Positions 7,396 to 16,235 are shown, numbered from the stretch's first letter. The stretch: 44,249 nt of DNA from Tepidanaerobacteraceae bacterium (GCA_030446005.1 JASUSP010000009.1:1-44249); one strand, 5' to 3'. Made by a program: numbers and translations. Notes: generated by a model not told the origin, from the letters alone.

Positions 7396-8475
7396 ATGAA
7401 AAAAATATCTCTGGTGCTGGTTTTGGCCCTGCTATTTACCGTGTTCCTGTCGGGATGCGGAAAGCAAGCTTCCACAGGGCCTGCACAAAATGTCGAAGCC
7501 CAGCAGGTCAGTTTCCCGGGAATAGAACCACTTTCACCACCGGTCAAGGTGACGGTGGGGATGAAGCAGGTGGTATCCGATGCAGGTGTGCTCATCGGAA
7601 TGGCAAAGGGCTACTACAAAGAACTGGGTATCGAAATCGAGCCGGTGCAGTTTAATACCGGGCAGGACATGATAAACGCACTGGGGGCAGGGCAGCTTGA
7701 TGTAGGGTGCACCGTTACCGCTTCCGGGCTGTTTAATGCGATGCTCCGGGGTATTCCGATAAAGATCGTGGCGGATAAGGGTATAAACGTTCCGGGAAAG
7801 GGTTACTACAGGCTTGTCATCCGCAAGGACCTGGTTGATAAGATTAAGGACTACGACGACCTAAGGGGTAGGAAACTTGCCATAGTTGGCACCGCCTCTC
7901 TCGATGAGATAGCGCTGGACCGGGTGCTGAACAAAGGAGGTATGACCACAAAAGACGTGGACCTTCAGGTGATCAGGTCGTTTCCGGATATAATAGCGGC
8001 CATGAGCAACAAGAGCATCGATGGCGGAATGCTAATTGAGCCCTTCATTGCCGTTGCCGTAGACAAGGACATAGCGGACCCCTGGAAGGACCCTGCAGAA
8101 TACGATCCCGATGCGCAAACGGCACTTTTGGTTTACGGAAAGAGCATGATCGAAAGGCCGGAAGTTGCAAAGAGGTTTATGCTGGCTTATATAAAATCCC
8201 TCCGGGATTACAACGATGCCTTTTTCAAGGACATAAATAAGGACGAAATAATTTCCATTCTTGCAGAGTATTCTTCGGTGAAAGACAAGGCCCTTTACGA
8301 TAAGATGTTTCCGGTAGGGCTCAACCCGAACGGCTACGTCAGAATGAAAGGAATTCAAATGGACCTCGATTGGTACAGGAGCCGCGGCCTTTTGACTGGG
8401 GAACTCAAGGCCGAAGACGTGGTGGACAACAGCTACGTGGATTACGCGCTGGGTGTCCTGGGTAGGTATGAATAA
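7396..8475 (+). CDS. NitT/TauT-type ABC importer, substrate-binding lipoprotein
   Basis: A 359-residue protein with a lipoprotein signal: basic start, hydrophobic core and lipobox LSGC with Cys21 as the lipid anchor. The mature part follows the NMT1/THI5-like (SsuA/TauA) periplasmic-binding fold, with segments such as VTVGMKQVVSDAGVLIGMAKGYYKELGIE and GAGQLDVGCTVTASGLFNAMLRGIPIKIVAD. It captures a small solute outside the membrane and delivers it to the permease encoded next. The ligand cannot be told from sequence; the family includes nitrate, sulfonate, pyrimidine-precursor and riboflavin-type binders. AAAGGGAGTGG before ATG 7396 is the ribosome site. It ends 25 bases before the likely permease start. 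Confidence 0.88.
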   Translation: MKKISLVLVLALLFTVFLSGCGKQASTGPAQNVEAQQVSFPGIEPLSPPVKVTVGMKQVVSDAGVLIGMAKGYYKELGIEIEPVQFNTGQDMINALGAGQLDVGCTVTASGLFNAMLRGIPIKIVADKGINVPGKGYYRLVIRKDLVDKIKDYDDLRGRKLAIVGTASLDEIALDRVLNKGGMTTKDVDLQVIRSFPDIIAAMSNKSIDGGMLIEPFIAVAVDKDIADPWKDPAEYDPDAQTALLVYGKSMIERPEVAKRFMLAYIKSLRDYNDAFFKDINKDEIISILAEYSSVKDKALYDKMFPVGLNPNGYVRMKGIQMDLDWYRSRGLLTGELKAEDVVDNSYVDYALGVLGRYE

Positions 8476-8500
8476 TTCGTTAAAAAAGGGGGAAAGTGCG

Positions 8501-9331
8501 GTGAATGCCGTGGAAGGACAATTGAACCAGATCGCAAAAGGAAAAGTAAAAACCTGCGAGGAAAGAAGACCGCATCTAACCGGAATTTTGCTTCACCTCT
8601 TATCCTTCCTTTCCCCCTTGCTCCTACTTGTAATATGGGAAATTCTTGCAAAATACGGCATCGTAGATGTAAGGCTTTTTTCTAGTCCTTCCAGAATTTT
8701 TAAGACTTTTTTGCCGCTTCTTTCTTCGGGAGAGCTGGTATACCATACTCTGATGAGTGTTCAAAGGATAATCCTTGGATTTTTGGTAGGGGCAATTCCC
8801 GGCGTGGTCTTAGGGCTTTCCATGGGGCTTTTTCCGCCGGTGAAGGCAATGCTAGAGCCCATCGTTGCCGTGACCTTCCCCATACCGAAACTTGCCATCA
8901 TGCCCCTAATCCTCATAATCTTCGGCTTGGGAGAAGCTTCGAAAATCTTTACCATAGCCATAGGCGTTTTTTATCTGGTGCTCATAAACACGATGGCCGG
9001 TGTATTAAACATCGATCCATTATACATGGATGTGGCGAAAAGCTTCGGTGCAAGCAGACTTCAGTTTTACACCACGGTGGCGCTTCCGGGTGCCCTTCCC
9101 ATGATTTTCGCCGGGTTAAAGCTAGGAATGGGCACCGCACTGCTTCTGATAGTTGCAGCGGAACTTTCAGCCGCCCGGGCAGGAGTGGGCTGGATGATCT
9201 GGCGATCATACGATATGTTCGATATAGAGAGGATGTTTTGCTCCCTCATAGTCCTCGCACTTTTGGGTTACATTTTTTCTTACGTCCTTGACTTTATAGA
9301 GAGGATTGTGATTCCCTGGAAGAACCGCTGA
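8501..9331 (+). CDS. NitT/TauT-type ABC importer, permease
   Basis: A 276-residue inner-membrane protein of the SsuC/TauC group with about six hydrophobic segments. The cytoplasmic coupling loop is present around MAGVLNIDPLYMDVAKSFGA and LPGALPMIFAGLKLG, the EAA-type motif that contacts the ATPase. GTG 8501 is preferred because AAGGGGG (8486-8492) lies eight bases before it. ATG 8468 in the same frame is possible but has no ribosome site and would overlap the lipoprotein gene. It is flanked by the matching binding protein and ATPase, so the three form one importer. Confidence 0.88.
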   Translation: MNAVEGQLNQIAKGKVKTCEERRPHLTGILLHLLSFLSPLLLLVIWEILAKYGIVDVRLFSSPSRIFKTFLPLLSSGELVYHTLMSVQRIILGFLVGAIPGVVLGLSMGLFPPVKAMLEPIVAVTFPIPKLAIMPLILIIFGLGEASKIFTIAIGVFYLVLINTMAGVLNIDPLYMDVAKSFGASRLQFYTTVALPGALPMIFAGLKLGMGTALLLIVAAELSAARAGVGWMIWRSYDMFDIERMFCSLIVLALLGYIFSYVLDFIERIVIPWKNR

Positions 9332-9346
9332 AGGGTGGGGGGGACT

Positions 9347-10126
9347 TTGGAAAAAAAGGAGGCCATTCGAATAGAAAACCTGACAAAGGTTTTTAAGTCT
9401 CGCTCCTCTGAGGTCGTGGCGCTGAAAAACATAAATCTATCTGTGAGGGATGGGGAGTTTTTGGCAATCGTGGGTCCCTCGGGTTGCGGAAAGAGCACCC
9501 TCCTTAGAATCCTGGCTGGGCTTGAAAAACAAACCGAAGGCAATATATACATCAAAGCAAAGGATTCTACAAAGCCCCTAACGGCGGTGGTGTTTCAGGG
9601 GGATGCGGTTTTCCCTTGGATGAAGGTTATCGAGAATGTGGAGTACGGTTTGAGGATAAGAAGGGTCCCCCCTCATGAAAGAAGAAGGATTGCGACTTCG
9701 TATTTAAGGTTGATGGGGTTAGAAAATTTCGCCCATTACTATCCCCACCAGCTTTCCGGAGGGATGAAACAGAGGGTAAACGTAGCGAGGGCCTTTGCCA
9801 GCGATCCCGAAATCCTTCTCATGGATGAGCCCTTCGGAGCATTGGACGAACAAAACAGGTTAATACTTCAGCAGGAACTTTTGAGGATATGGGAAGGAAG
9901 TGGCAAAACCACCGTTTTTATTACCCACAGCATCGATGAAGCAATTTTCCTCGGGGACCGAATAGTGGTGATGACCGCACAACCGGGGAGGATAAAAGCA
10001 ATTTTGGATGTGGATCTAGCAAGGCCTAGGGATATGCTTTTTATGAAATCCACTCCGCAATTCGCAGAGCTTTATAAAAAAGTTTGGGAATTGCTGAGGG
10101 AAGAAGTCCTCAAAGCGAGAAAATAG
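9347..10126 (+). CDS. NitT/TauT-type ABC importer, ATP-binding subunit
   Basis: A 259-residue ABC ATPase. Walker A is GPSGCGKST (about residues 43-51), the Q-loop is VVFQGDAVFPW, the signature is LSGGMKQR, Walker B is ILLMDEPFGALD and the switch histidine is in FITHSIDEA. This is the pattern of SsuB/TauB-type subunits. It powers the permease encoded 15 bases upstream. TTG 9347 is chosen because GGTGGGGGGG (9334-9343) precedes it at the right distance; GTG 9335 lies within that purine run and is less likely. Confidence 0.9.
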   Translation: MEKKEAIRIENLTKVFKSRSSEVVALKNINLSVRDGEFLAIVGPSGCGKSTLLRILAGLEKQTEGNIYIKAKDSTKPLTAVVFQGDAVFPWMKVIENVEYGLRIRRVPPHERRRIATSYLRLMGLENFAHYYPHQLSGGMKQRVNVARAFASDPEILLMDEPFGALDEQNRLILQQELLRIWEGSGKTTVFITHSIDEAIFLGDRIVVMTAQPGRIKAILDVDLARPRDMLFMKSTPQFAELYKKVWELLREEVLKARK

Positions 10127-10146
10127 AAAAAAGTGGAGGAAAGCTT

Positions 10147-10511
10147 ATGCGGGATTTTTTTTCGTGCGGTTTTTTGCAGGTATCGCTTACGGCATGCGAG
10201 GGATAAAGATTCCTATTCTTTCGCAGGTCGTAATAGCCCTTTCCACATCTTCATCCTTCTTAGCTTCGATGCTCGTGGGAAGTGCCATAAAAAAGTTCAT
10301 GCCACTTAGCTTTACCTTCGGCGCAGGTCTTGGAGCGGGAACTTTGGGTTTGAAGGTTTTCCCCATGGTCTTTCTCGCGACTCTGGCAGGGTTCTCGTTT
10401 ATAATACTGGGACTATATCTTTGGGGCAAGAAAATTAAAAAGGAAAGAGGTATTTTCTTGTACCTCCCTGGAGCGATACTTATACTGCTTGCCATCTTAA
10501 GGATTTTTTAA
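10147..10511 (+). pseudogene. Damaged ytaF-like membrane protein gene
   Basis: The frame from 10164 encodes 115 residues. They resemble two separate parts of YtaF/MntP-type membrane proteins: GIAYGMRGIKIPILSQVVIALS from the first repeat, and GAGLGAGTLGLKVFP plus FIILGLYLWGKK from the second. The middle of about 80 residues seems to be missing. The ATG at 10147 with its ribosome site (GGAGGAAAGC) lies in another frame; restoring one T in the T run at about 10170 would join the two as a start. So I see a one-base frameshift and an internal deletion. YtaF is linked to sporulation and MntP to manganese export. A short functional membrane peptide read from GTG 10164 cannot be excluded. Confidence 0.5.
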
Positions 10512-10537
10512 AAACAATTTATCCAAAGCTTTTTTGG

Positions 10538-10543
10538 TATAAT
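10538..10543 (+). promoter_or_regulatory. Extended -10 promoter for the sensor kinase operon
   Basis: TGGTATAAT, with TATAAT at 10538-10543, is a good extended -10 element 36 bases before the kinase start. No convincing -35 is visible. Confidence 0.45.
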
Positions 10544-10579
10544 TAATTTAGGGTACAGGTTTTTGGGGAGGCATTGCAG

Positions 10580-11872
10580 GTGAAAATAAAGAACCACTTC
10601 AAGGAGATGCTCATTACAGCGATACTTACTTCAATAATTGGAGAGGTTTACTTTTATCCTTTCGGCACCGCTTTTAGATTTACGGCTGGAGTAATCGCCA
10701 TCTCCTTTTTGATGCTGTATTTTAAAGAAGTTCCGGAGACGATTCTTCTGCCTTTTTCGGGAGCCGTAATTTTTTTGTTTCGCGTTTTTTTGTCTCTTGT
10801 AGTAAAAAGTACGAGTTTCGCTGCGGCCTTTAAATTGCATTACCCCGCCTTCTTTTTTTATCTGGCCTACGGTATTTTTTTAAGGTTGGGAAGGATAAAG
10901 CTTTTATTGGAATCTCCGGTAAATTTCGTTTCGGTAATGAGTTTGTCTGATATTGCTGCAAATTTTGTGGAGCTTTCGATAAGACGGGAAATGAGCTTTA
11001 ATTACTTTCAGCATATTTTCCCCCTGGTAGTCGGGGTGGGACTTATCCGCAGCATAATAACTTTTTCCCTCTACTGGTTGATGGAAAAGCAAAGACTCAT
11101 AATATTAAAGGAAGAACACGAAAAGCGTTACGCGGAACTTTTGGAACTTTTATCGGAACTTAAGGCGGAGCTCGTTTTTTTGAAAAAATCCACCGGGGAT
11201 TTAGAAGAAACGATGAAGGAAGCCTACGACATTTACACAGGACTCTTGGGACCCCTGGAGGGCGAGAAAATTTTCGAGCTTCAGAAAAAGGCGCTTGACC
11301 TTGCAAGAAAAGTTCACGAAATTAAAAAGGACTACCTCAGGATAAGTGCGGGATTTTATCAGCTCATTCCTGAAGAGGAAGTTAGAGGAATGAAGATGAG
11401 TGCGATTTTGGCGCTTCTTAGAACGAATACGGAAAGGTGGATGAAGAAGGAAGGCAAAAAGGCGGAATTTACAACGTGGTTGGAAAAGGACTTCATTGTC
11501 AAAAATTACTTTGCTTTTTTTTCGATATTAAGCAATCTTATATACAATGCTCTGGATGCCGTAGCAGTAGAAGGCGGAAAGGTGAGGGTAAGAGTAAGTC
11601 TTTATGGCGGTAAAATAATAATATCGGTGGAAGATAACGGCTGCGGCATAGACCTTGAGGATATGCCGTACATCTTTGAACCGGGCTTTTCCACGAAGAT
11701 AATGGAAGATGGCTCATTTTCTACGGGCCTTGGTCTTACCCACGTAAAAAATCTGGTGGAAGAGATGGGAGGAATCGTTGAAGTTACCTCGAGGCGTGCT
11801 GAAGGAAGCAGGTTCGATGTGAAAATACCCATCGATGAAAGGTTTGTTACTCTGTGCGACAGGGAGGGGTAA
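10580..11872 (+). CDS. Membrane sensor histidine kinase (YcbA/GlnK-like)
   Basis: A 430-residue kinase. The first 170 or so residues hold several membrane helices with no large outer domain. A coiled coil follows (HEKRYAELLELLSELKAEL), then a phosphoacceptor region with His246 in ARKVHEIKKDYL, and an ATPase domain with the N box NLIYNALDAV, DNGCGI, FEPGFSTK and GLGLTHV. The HExxKDYL type of H-box is that of the DcuS/YcbA group. GTG 10580 has GGGGAGG (10565-10571) eight bases upstream. It ends one base before its partner regulator. In Bacillus subtilis the YcbA/YcbB (GlnK/GlnL) pair senses glutamine; the signal here is unknown. Confidence 0.85.
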   Translation: MKIKNHFKEMLITAILTSIIGEVYFYPFGTAFRFTAGVIAISFLMLYFKEVPETILLPFSGAVIFLFRVFLSLVVKSTSFAAAFKLHYPAFFFYLAYGIFLRLGRIKLLLESPVNFVSVMSLSDIAANFVELSIRREMSFNYFQHIFPLVVGVGLIRSIITFSLYWLMEKQRLIILKEEHEKRYAELLELLSELKAELVFLKKSTGDLEETMKEAYDIYTGLLGPLEGEKIFELQKKALDLARKVHEIKKDYLRISAGFYQLIPEEEVRGMKMSAILALLRTNTERWMKKEGKKAEFTTWLEKDFIVKNYFAFFSILSNLIYNALDAVAVEGGKVRVRVSLYGGKIIISVEDNGCGIDLEDMPYIFEPGFSTKIMEDGSFSTGLGLTHVKNLVEEMGGIVEVTSRRAEGSRFDVKIPIDERFVTLCDREG

Positions 11873-11873
11873 G

Positions 11874-12740
11874 ATGGAGTTTAAAATAATGATAGTGGAT
11901 GATGACAGGGCGGTACGGAGGATTTTAACGGGGATTATAGAAAACAGAAACCTCGGAGAGGTAATTGCAGAAGCGGATGATGGTGAGGAAGCTGAAAGAA
12001 AGATAATTTCCCTAAATCCCGACATAACGCTGATGGACCTTTTGCTTCCGGGTAAGGACGGAATAGAGGTGATAAGGGAAGTAAAGAAAAGGGGAGTTAG
12101 CACCCATTTTATCATGATATCCCAGGTTGAAGCGCAAAACATGATAAGCAAAGCTTATGAGGCGGGAATAGAATTTTTCATCCACAAACCCATAAACGTC
12201 ACCGAAACCGTAAGCGTAATTTCAAAGGTAGAGGAGATGATAAGACTAAAAACCGCGGTGGAGAGGATAAGGGAAACGGTAACGGGAGCGGCAATACCGG
12301 AAGGACCCCAAAGGGAAAGGCATAAAATGACAAAAGTGGATTATTTGCTGGCGGATTTAGGAATTTTGGGCGAGGCGGGAAGCGAAGATATAAAACTTCT
12401 AATGGAAAATTACGATAGCATAAAGAAGAAGACGGCAAACCTGCAGGAGTTATACGGATTTTTAAAGGATTATTATGAAAAGACGGCAAGGAAAAAATCT
12501 TCCGATCTCAAAGCCATAGAGATGAGGATAAGAAGGGCGATAAGTAAAGCAATGGATAACATAGCATCCCTCGGTTTGGAGGATTATAACGGCGAACAGT
12601 TCATGAGGTATGCTCCCGTTCTATTTGATTTTAAGGAGGTAAAAAAACAGATGGATTTTTTGAGAAACAAATCCGCCGAAGGTGGAAAAATTAACGTAAA
12701 AAAATTTTTAGAGGGCTTGGCGTTTCTTTCTAGGACTTAA
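11874..12740 (+). CDS. Response regulator with YcbB-type DNA-binding domain
   Basis: A 288-residue two-domain regulator. The receiver domain (1-120) has the acidic pair in MIVDDDRAV, phospho-acceptor Asp55 in TLMDLLLPGKDG and the lysine in FIHKPI. The C-terminal part (from about 140) follows the YcbB family pattern, with KVDYLLADLGILGEAGSEDI and a helical basic tail. ATG 11874 has AGGGAGGGG just before it; an earlier in-frame GTG at 11835 would overlap the kinase and lacks a site. It is converted to active form by the kinase upstream. It ends at a terminator shared with the convergent TRAP transporter genes, which may be its regulon (inference from position only). Confidence 0.85.
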   Translation: MEFKIMIVDDDRAVRRILTGIIENRNLGEVIAEADDGEEAERKIISLNPDITLMDLLLPGKDGIEVIREVKKRGVSTHFIMISQVEAQNMISKAYEAGIEFFIHKPINVTETVSVISKVEEMIRLKTAVERIRETVTGAAIPEGPQRERHKMTKVDYLLADLGILGEAGSEDIKLLMENYDSIKKKTANLQELYGFLKDYYEKTARKKSSDLKAIEMRIRRAISKAMDNIASLGLEDYNGEQFMRYAPVLFDFKEVKKQMDFLRNKSAEGGKINVKKFLEGLAFLSRT

Positions 12741-12777
12741 AAAAATCCCCCGGGAAGTCCCGAGGGATTTTTTAATT
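12740..12777. terminator. Bidirectional terminator between regulator and TRAP genes
   Basis: AATCCC (12745-12750) pairs with GGGATT, with an inner GGG/CCC stem, flanked by A's on the left and T's on the right. It can stop transcription from both convergent genes. Confidence 0.8.
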
Positions 12778-14721
12778 TTTCTTTGTGCTTTTCATAAGCT
12801 TTGATTTTTGAATGAAGTATCCCACCGCAAGGAGAATAGCTCCTATAGTGTCTGTGGAAAGGCCCGGAGTTACCAAAAGGACGCCACCGACGAAAAAGAT
12901 TATCCTTTCCACAAAGGATTGGATTGTCAGCAAAAACCCGGATACGGCGGAGCTTACCGCTATGATACCTATAACGGAGGTTATAATAATGAGCAGGATA
13001 TCGAGGGTGCTGTGGACGTTTATCAAGAGAAGCGACGGATTGTATACGAATATATACGGCACTAGAAACGCTGCTATCGCAAGTTTGGCGGCATTAAAGC
13101 CGGTCTTTAGCGGGTTAGCCTTAGCTATGCCCGCACCGGCAAAGGCGGCTAATGCCACCGGTGGGGTGACATCGGCTATTATTCCGAAATAAAAGGCGAA
13201 CATATGGGCCGCAAGCGTTGGAACGTTCAGCATCAAAAGTGCGGGTGCCGCTATTGTGGAAGTTATGACGTAGTTTGCGGTGGTGGGCACTCCCATTCCG
13301 AGTATCAGTGAAGTGAGCATCGTAAAGAAAAGGGTAAAAAAGAGGTTTCCTCCCGCAAGGCCAACAAGGGAACTTCCCATCTTAAGGCCCAGTCCCGTCA
13401 GCGTTACCACACCTATTATTATACCCGCACAGGCGGTGGCGGCAATTACCCCAAGGGCATTCCTTGCTCCCTGTTCCAGCCCGGTTACTATGTCGCCTAA
13501 GCTTATCCTCGTGTTTTTTCTGAGCATCGCGGTAGCTATGGAAAATACTATGGCGTAAAGAGCCGCCTTCATCGGAGTGTAACCCGTTACCAAGAGGTAG
13601 ACTATGGCTAAAAGGGGGAACATCAGATGCCCGCGCTCCATGAGGATGCTTTTTATTTTAGGCAGCTCATCCTTGCTTAAACCCCGAAGTCCCAGCCTTT
13701 TTGCCTCAATGTGCACGCCGGTCCATACGCCAAAGTAGTACAAAAGGGCGGGAATTGCAGCGGATATGATTATTTTGTTGTAGGGTATCTGGGTGAATTC
13801 CGCCATGAGAAAGGCGGCGGCACCCATGATCGGTGGCATCAGCTGACCTCCGGTAGATGCGGTGGCCTCCACAGCTCCTGCAAATTCCGGCTTGTAGCCT
13901 AAGCTCTTCATCATAGGAATAGTAAAACTACCGGTTCCCACCACGTTTGCTACCGAGCTTCCCGAAACGGTGCCCATAAGGCCGCTGGAAAGCACCGCCA
14001 CTTTTGCAGGCCCGCCCGAAGCCCACCCTGCGATGGCGTTGGCAAGGTCGATGAAAAACTGCCCCATGCCGGTTTTTTCGAGATAAGCTCCGAACAATAT
14101 GAAGAGGAATATGAATGTCGAGGATACACCGATGGGTATGCCAAAAATGCCTTCCGTGGTAAAGAACAGGTGCTGCACTAGAGTGGGCAGGTCCGCACCC
14201 CTATGGGCCAGCTGTCCCGGGATGAAAGGCCCAGCTAAGGCGTATATTATGAAAAGAACTGCAATAGTTACTATCGGTAGACCCACAACCCTTCGGGCGG
14301 CTTCCAGTACGAGTAGCACGCCTAAGAGGCCGACGATGAAGTCCGTTGAATTTACGGTACCGGCTCTGAGCACCAGGCTTTTATAGTTGATTACCGTGTA
14401 AAGCGGTACGGCAGCCCCGATTATTGCTATCAGAAGGTCAACCGGATGAATTCTGTCCCTCGGCCAGCTTTTTTTTGCGGGATAAAGTAGGAAGATAAGG
14501 CAAAAGCCGAAGGAAAGGTGTATGGAGCGCTGTATCATGGCATCCAGCACACCGAATACCGCGGTGTAAAGCTGAAAAACGGAAAAGGTTATGGCGATAG
14601 CTGCGATGACCTTTGCGGCAAAACCTTCGAGTTTTCTGTAGTCGGACTCCTTGTCGTATTTTCTTAGAATATCTTCGGCGTCCGCATCCGAAACGGTGGT
14701 ATTTAAGGGTTTTTCCGGCAT
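12772..14721 (-). CDS. TAXI-TRAP transporter permease, fused small and large membrane subunits
   Basis: A 649-residue multi-spanning protein of the '4TM/12TM fusion' TRAP group. The N-terminal part (about 35-180) supplies the DctQ-like helices and the rest is the DctM-like transporter, with motifs such as GLMGTVSGSSVANVVGTGSFTIP, AVEATASTGGQLMPPIMGAAAF and LGMGVPTTANYVI. It moves a solute with sodium or protons, using the binding lipoprotein encoded upstream. The ATG at 14721 is used because AAGGAGAAAGGAGTG precedes it; a longer start at 14763 would overlap the DUF1850 gene. Substrate is unknown; glutamate is the known ligand of a Thermus TAXI binding protein, so an amino acid is possible. 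Confidence 0.9.
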   Translation of the reverse strand: MPEKPLNTTVSDADAEDILRKYDKESDYRKLEGFAAKVIAAIAITFSVFQLYTAVFGVLDAMIQRSIHLSFGFCLIFLLYPAKKSWPRDRIHPVDLLIAIIGAAVPLYTVINYKSLVLRAGTVNSTDFIVGLLGVLLVLEAARRVVGLPIVTIAVLFIIYALAGPFIPGQLAHRGADLPTLVQHLFFTTEGIFGIPIGVSSTFIFLFILFGAYLEKTGMGQFFIDLANAIAGWASGGPAKVAVLSSGLMGTVSGSSVANVVGTGSFTIPMMKSLGYKPEFAGAVEATASTGGQLMPPIMGAAAFLMAEFTQIPYNKIIISAAIPALLYYFGVWTGVHIEAKRLGLRGLSKDELPKIKSILMERGHLMFPLLAIVYLLVTGYTPMKAALYAIVFSIATAMLRKNTRISLGDIVTGLEQGARNALGVIAATACAGIIIGVVTLTGLGLKMGSSLVGLAGGNLFFTLFFTMLTSLILGMGVPTTANYVITSTIAAPALLMLNVPTLAAHMFAFYFGIIADVTPPVALAAFAGAGIAKANPLKTGFNAAKLAIAAFLVPYIFVYNPSLLLINVHSTLDILLIIITSVIGIIAVSSAVSGFLLTIQSFVERIIFFVGGVLLVTPGLSTDTIGAILLAVGYFIQKSKLMKSTKKN

Positions 14722-14723
14722 GT

Positions 14724-15224
14724 TTACACTCCTTTCTCCTTCGATTTTTTTCTCAAAGCCCATCGATTTTCGGTGTAAATGGTGATAAGGTCCTCGCTCC
14801 TTGCGATATCAAGAAAATCCAATCTTTTACCGTCAACTGTTATTGAATGACCGGGGAGCGGAGAAACCCTGAGGGATAACCTGGAAAAAGTCCGTTTTTC
14901 TCTTATGACGAACTGCCCGTTTTCGTTTTTGAAAATTCCTCCGGTGGAGAAGGGAAGACCCGTTCCCTGAGAATAGAACCGAACTTCGTTTAGAGTTATT
15001 TTATTATCCGCACTTATTTCATATAACTCGTACACCGGGGTTTTTTCTATTGAGTGGATGAAGGTAATTGTGAATTTGCCGCTTATTACCGGAATTACGG
15101 TCTTTTTGTTTTCATCTTCGTTTAAAATGATGATCACGGTTTTCCGGTCGATCTGGAAGCGGGAAAAGAATATCGCCGCTAATAAAACCAAAATTAAAAG
15201 AAAAACGCTTTTTTTTGTTTTCAT
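14724..15224 (-). CDS. DUF1850 protein linked to TAXI-TRAP transport
   Basis: A 166-residue protein with one N-terminal membrane helix or signal anchor (KKSVFLLILVLLAAIFF) and an extracytoplasmic domain carrying the DUF1850 features FTITFIHSIEKTPVYELYEI and SQGTGLPFS. DUF1850 genes commonly sit between TAXI binding protein and fused permease, as here, but their job is not known. It ends two bases before the permease start. The start is uncertain: ATG 15224 lies just after a hairpin-T run and has no ribosome site, while ATG 15260 in the same frame has GGAGGG directly against it. The choice affects 12 residues. Confidence 0.75.
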   Translation of the reverse strand: MKTKKSVFLLILVLLAAIFFSRFQIDRKTVIIILNEDENKKTVIPVISGKFTITFIHSIEKTPVYELYEISADNKITLNEVRFYSQGTGLPFSTGGIFKNENGQFVIREKRTFSRLSLRVSPLPGHSITVDGKRLDFLDIARSEDLITIYTENRWALRKKSKEKGV

Positions 15225-15226
15225 AA

Positions 15227-15257
15227 AACGAGCATTGGAATAACTCCAATGCTCGAT
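15227..15257 (-). terminator. Hairpin-T run between TAXI lipoprotein and DUF1850 genes
   Basis: On the minus strand CGAGCATTGGA and TCCAATGCTCG form a perfect stem of about 11 pairs with a short loop, followed by TTTT. It has the form of an intrinsic terminator, 16 bases after the lipoprotein stop. It probably lowers transcription of the two membrane genes relative to the binding protein, a common pattern in importer operons. Read from the plus strand it is equally symmetrical but has no T run. Confidence 0.7.
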
Positions 15258-15272
15258 CATCCCTCCTAAAAA

Positions 15273-16235
15273 TTATTTGCCTTTTTCGTTAAAATACTTT
15301 TCCGCTCCAGGGTGAAGCGGTATTGACATACCTTCCTTTCCGGTCTCGGGCTTTATGAGTTCGCCCACTGAATGGGCCGCCTTTAGCCTTTCGAGGTTTT
15401 CATACATGGTCTTCACCAGGTTGTAGGCGGTTTCTTCGTCCATCTTGGAGCTCACCGCGAGCATAGATTTTACGGATACGGTCTTAACGTCTTCGGTCTG
15501 TCCGTTGTAAGTGTTGGCCGGGATTACCATCTTGGTGTAGAAGGGGTATTTTGCTATGAGAGCGTCCGCGGTTTTGTCATCCACCGGAATTATCACTATC
15601 TTGTGCTGGGCGGCTATATCCTGCACGGCTGCAGTCGGGAAGCCCGCCGTGACGAAAGCTGCATCGATGTTACCGTCTTTCAAGTTGTTGGCGGCTTCGG
15701 CAAAGCTGAGGTACTGCACCTGAATGTCGTTGTAAGTAATTCCCGCGGCCTCCAGAATCTGCCTTGCATTAGCTTCGGTACCGCTGCCTGCCGCACCTAC
15801 CGCCACCTTCTTGCCCTTGAGGTCCGAAAGGGTCTTAATTCCTTTGTCGGCCCTTGTAACTATTTGAATGGTTTCGGGGTATAACGTGGCAAGACCCCTT
15901 ATATCCTCATACTTGTTGTCCTTGAACATTTCCGTGCCATTGTACGCGTAATAGGCTATGTCGTTTTGGACGAAAATTACTTCGGCTTTACCGTCTTTTA
16001 AGAGGTTTACGTTGGCAACCGATGCTCCGGTGCTTTGAGCGGTAGCGTTGACACCCTTGATATTTTTATTCCAGATTTCCGCCAGCGCCCCGCCCAGGGG
16101 GTAGTAGGTTCCGGAAGTTCCGCCGGTGGCTATATTGATGAATTTTTGCCCGCCGGAATTTTGCCCTCCGCTGCAGCCTGCTACAAGAACGGCCAAGAGC
16201 AAGGCTGCAGCTACGAGTGCAAGTGCCTTCTTCAT
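15273..16235 (-). CDS. TAXI-family TRAP solute-binding lipoprotein
   Basis: A 320-residue secreted binding protein. The signal peptide is MKKALALVAAALLLAVLVAGC, with a lipobox ending in Cys21, then a glycine-rich linker and the TAXI domain (INIATGGTSGTYYPLGGALA, then DLKGKKVAVGAAGSGTEANARQIL). TAXI proteins feed TRAP permeases. The start at 16235 has GGGAGGTTGGAAG before it; the longer frame to 16307 adds a charged stretch that would spoil the signal peptide. It is first in its operon, followed by a hairpin, the DUF1850 gene and the permease gene, all on the minus strand. Confidence 0.92.
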   Translation of the reverse strand: MKKALALVAAALLLAVLVAGCSGGQNSGGQKFINIATGGTSGTYYPLGGALAEIWNKNIKGVNATAQSTGASVANVNLLKDGKAEVIFVQNDIAYYAYNGTEMFKDNKYEDIRGLATLYPETIQIVTRADKGIKTLSDLKGKKVAVGAAGSGTEANARQILEAAGITYNDIQVQYLSFAEAANNLKDGNIDAAFVTAGFPTAAVQDIAAQHKIVIIPVDDKTADALIAKYPFYTKMVIPANTYNGQTEDVKTVSVKSMLAVSSKMDEETAYNLVKTMYENLERLKAAHSVGELIKPETGKEGMSIPLHPGAEKYFNEKGK

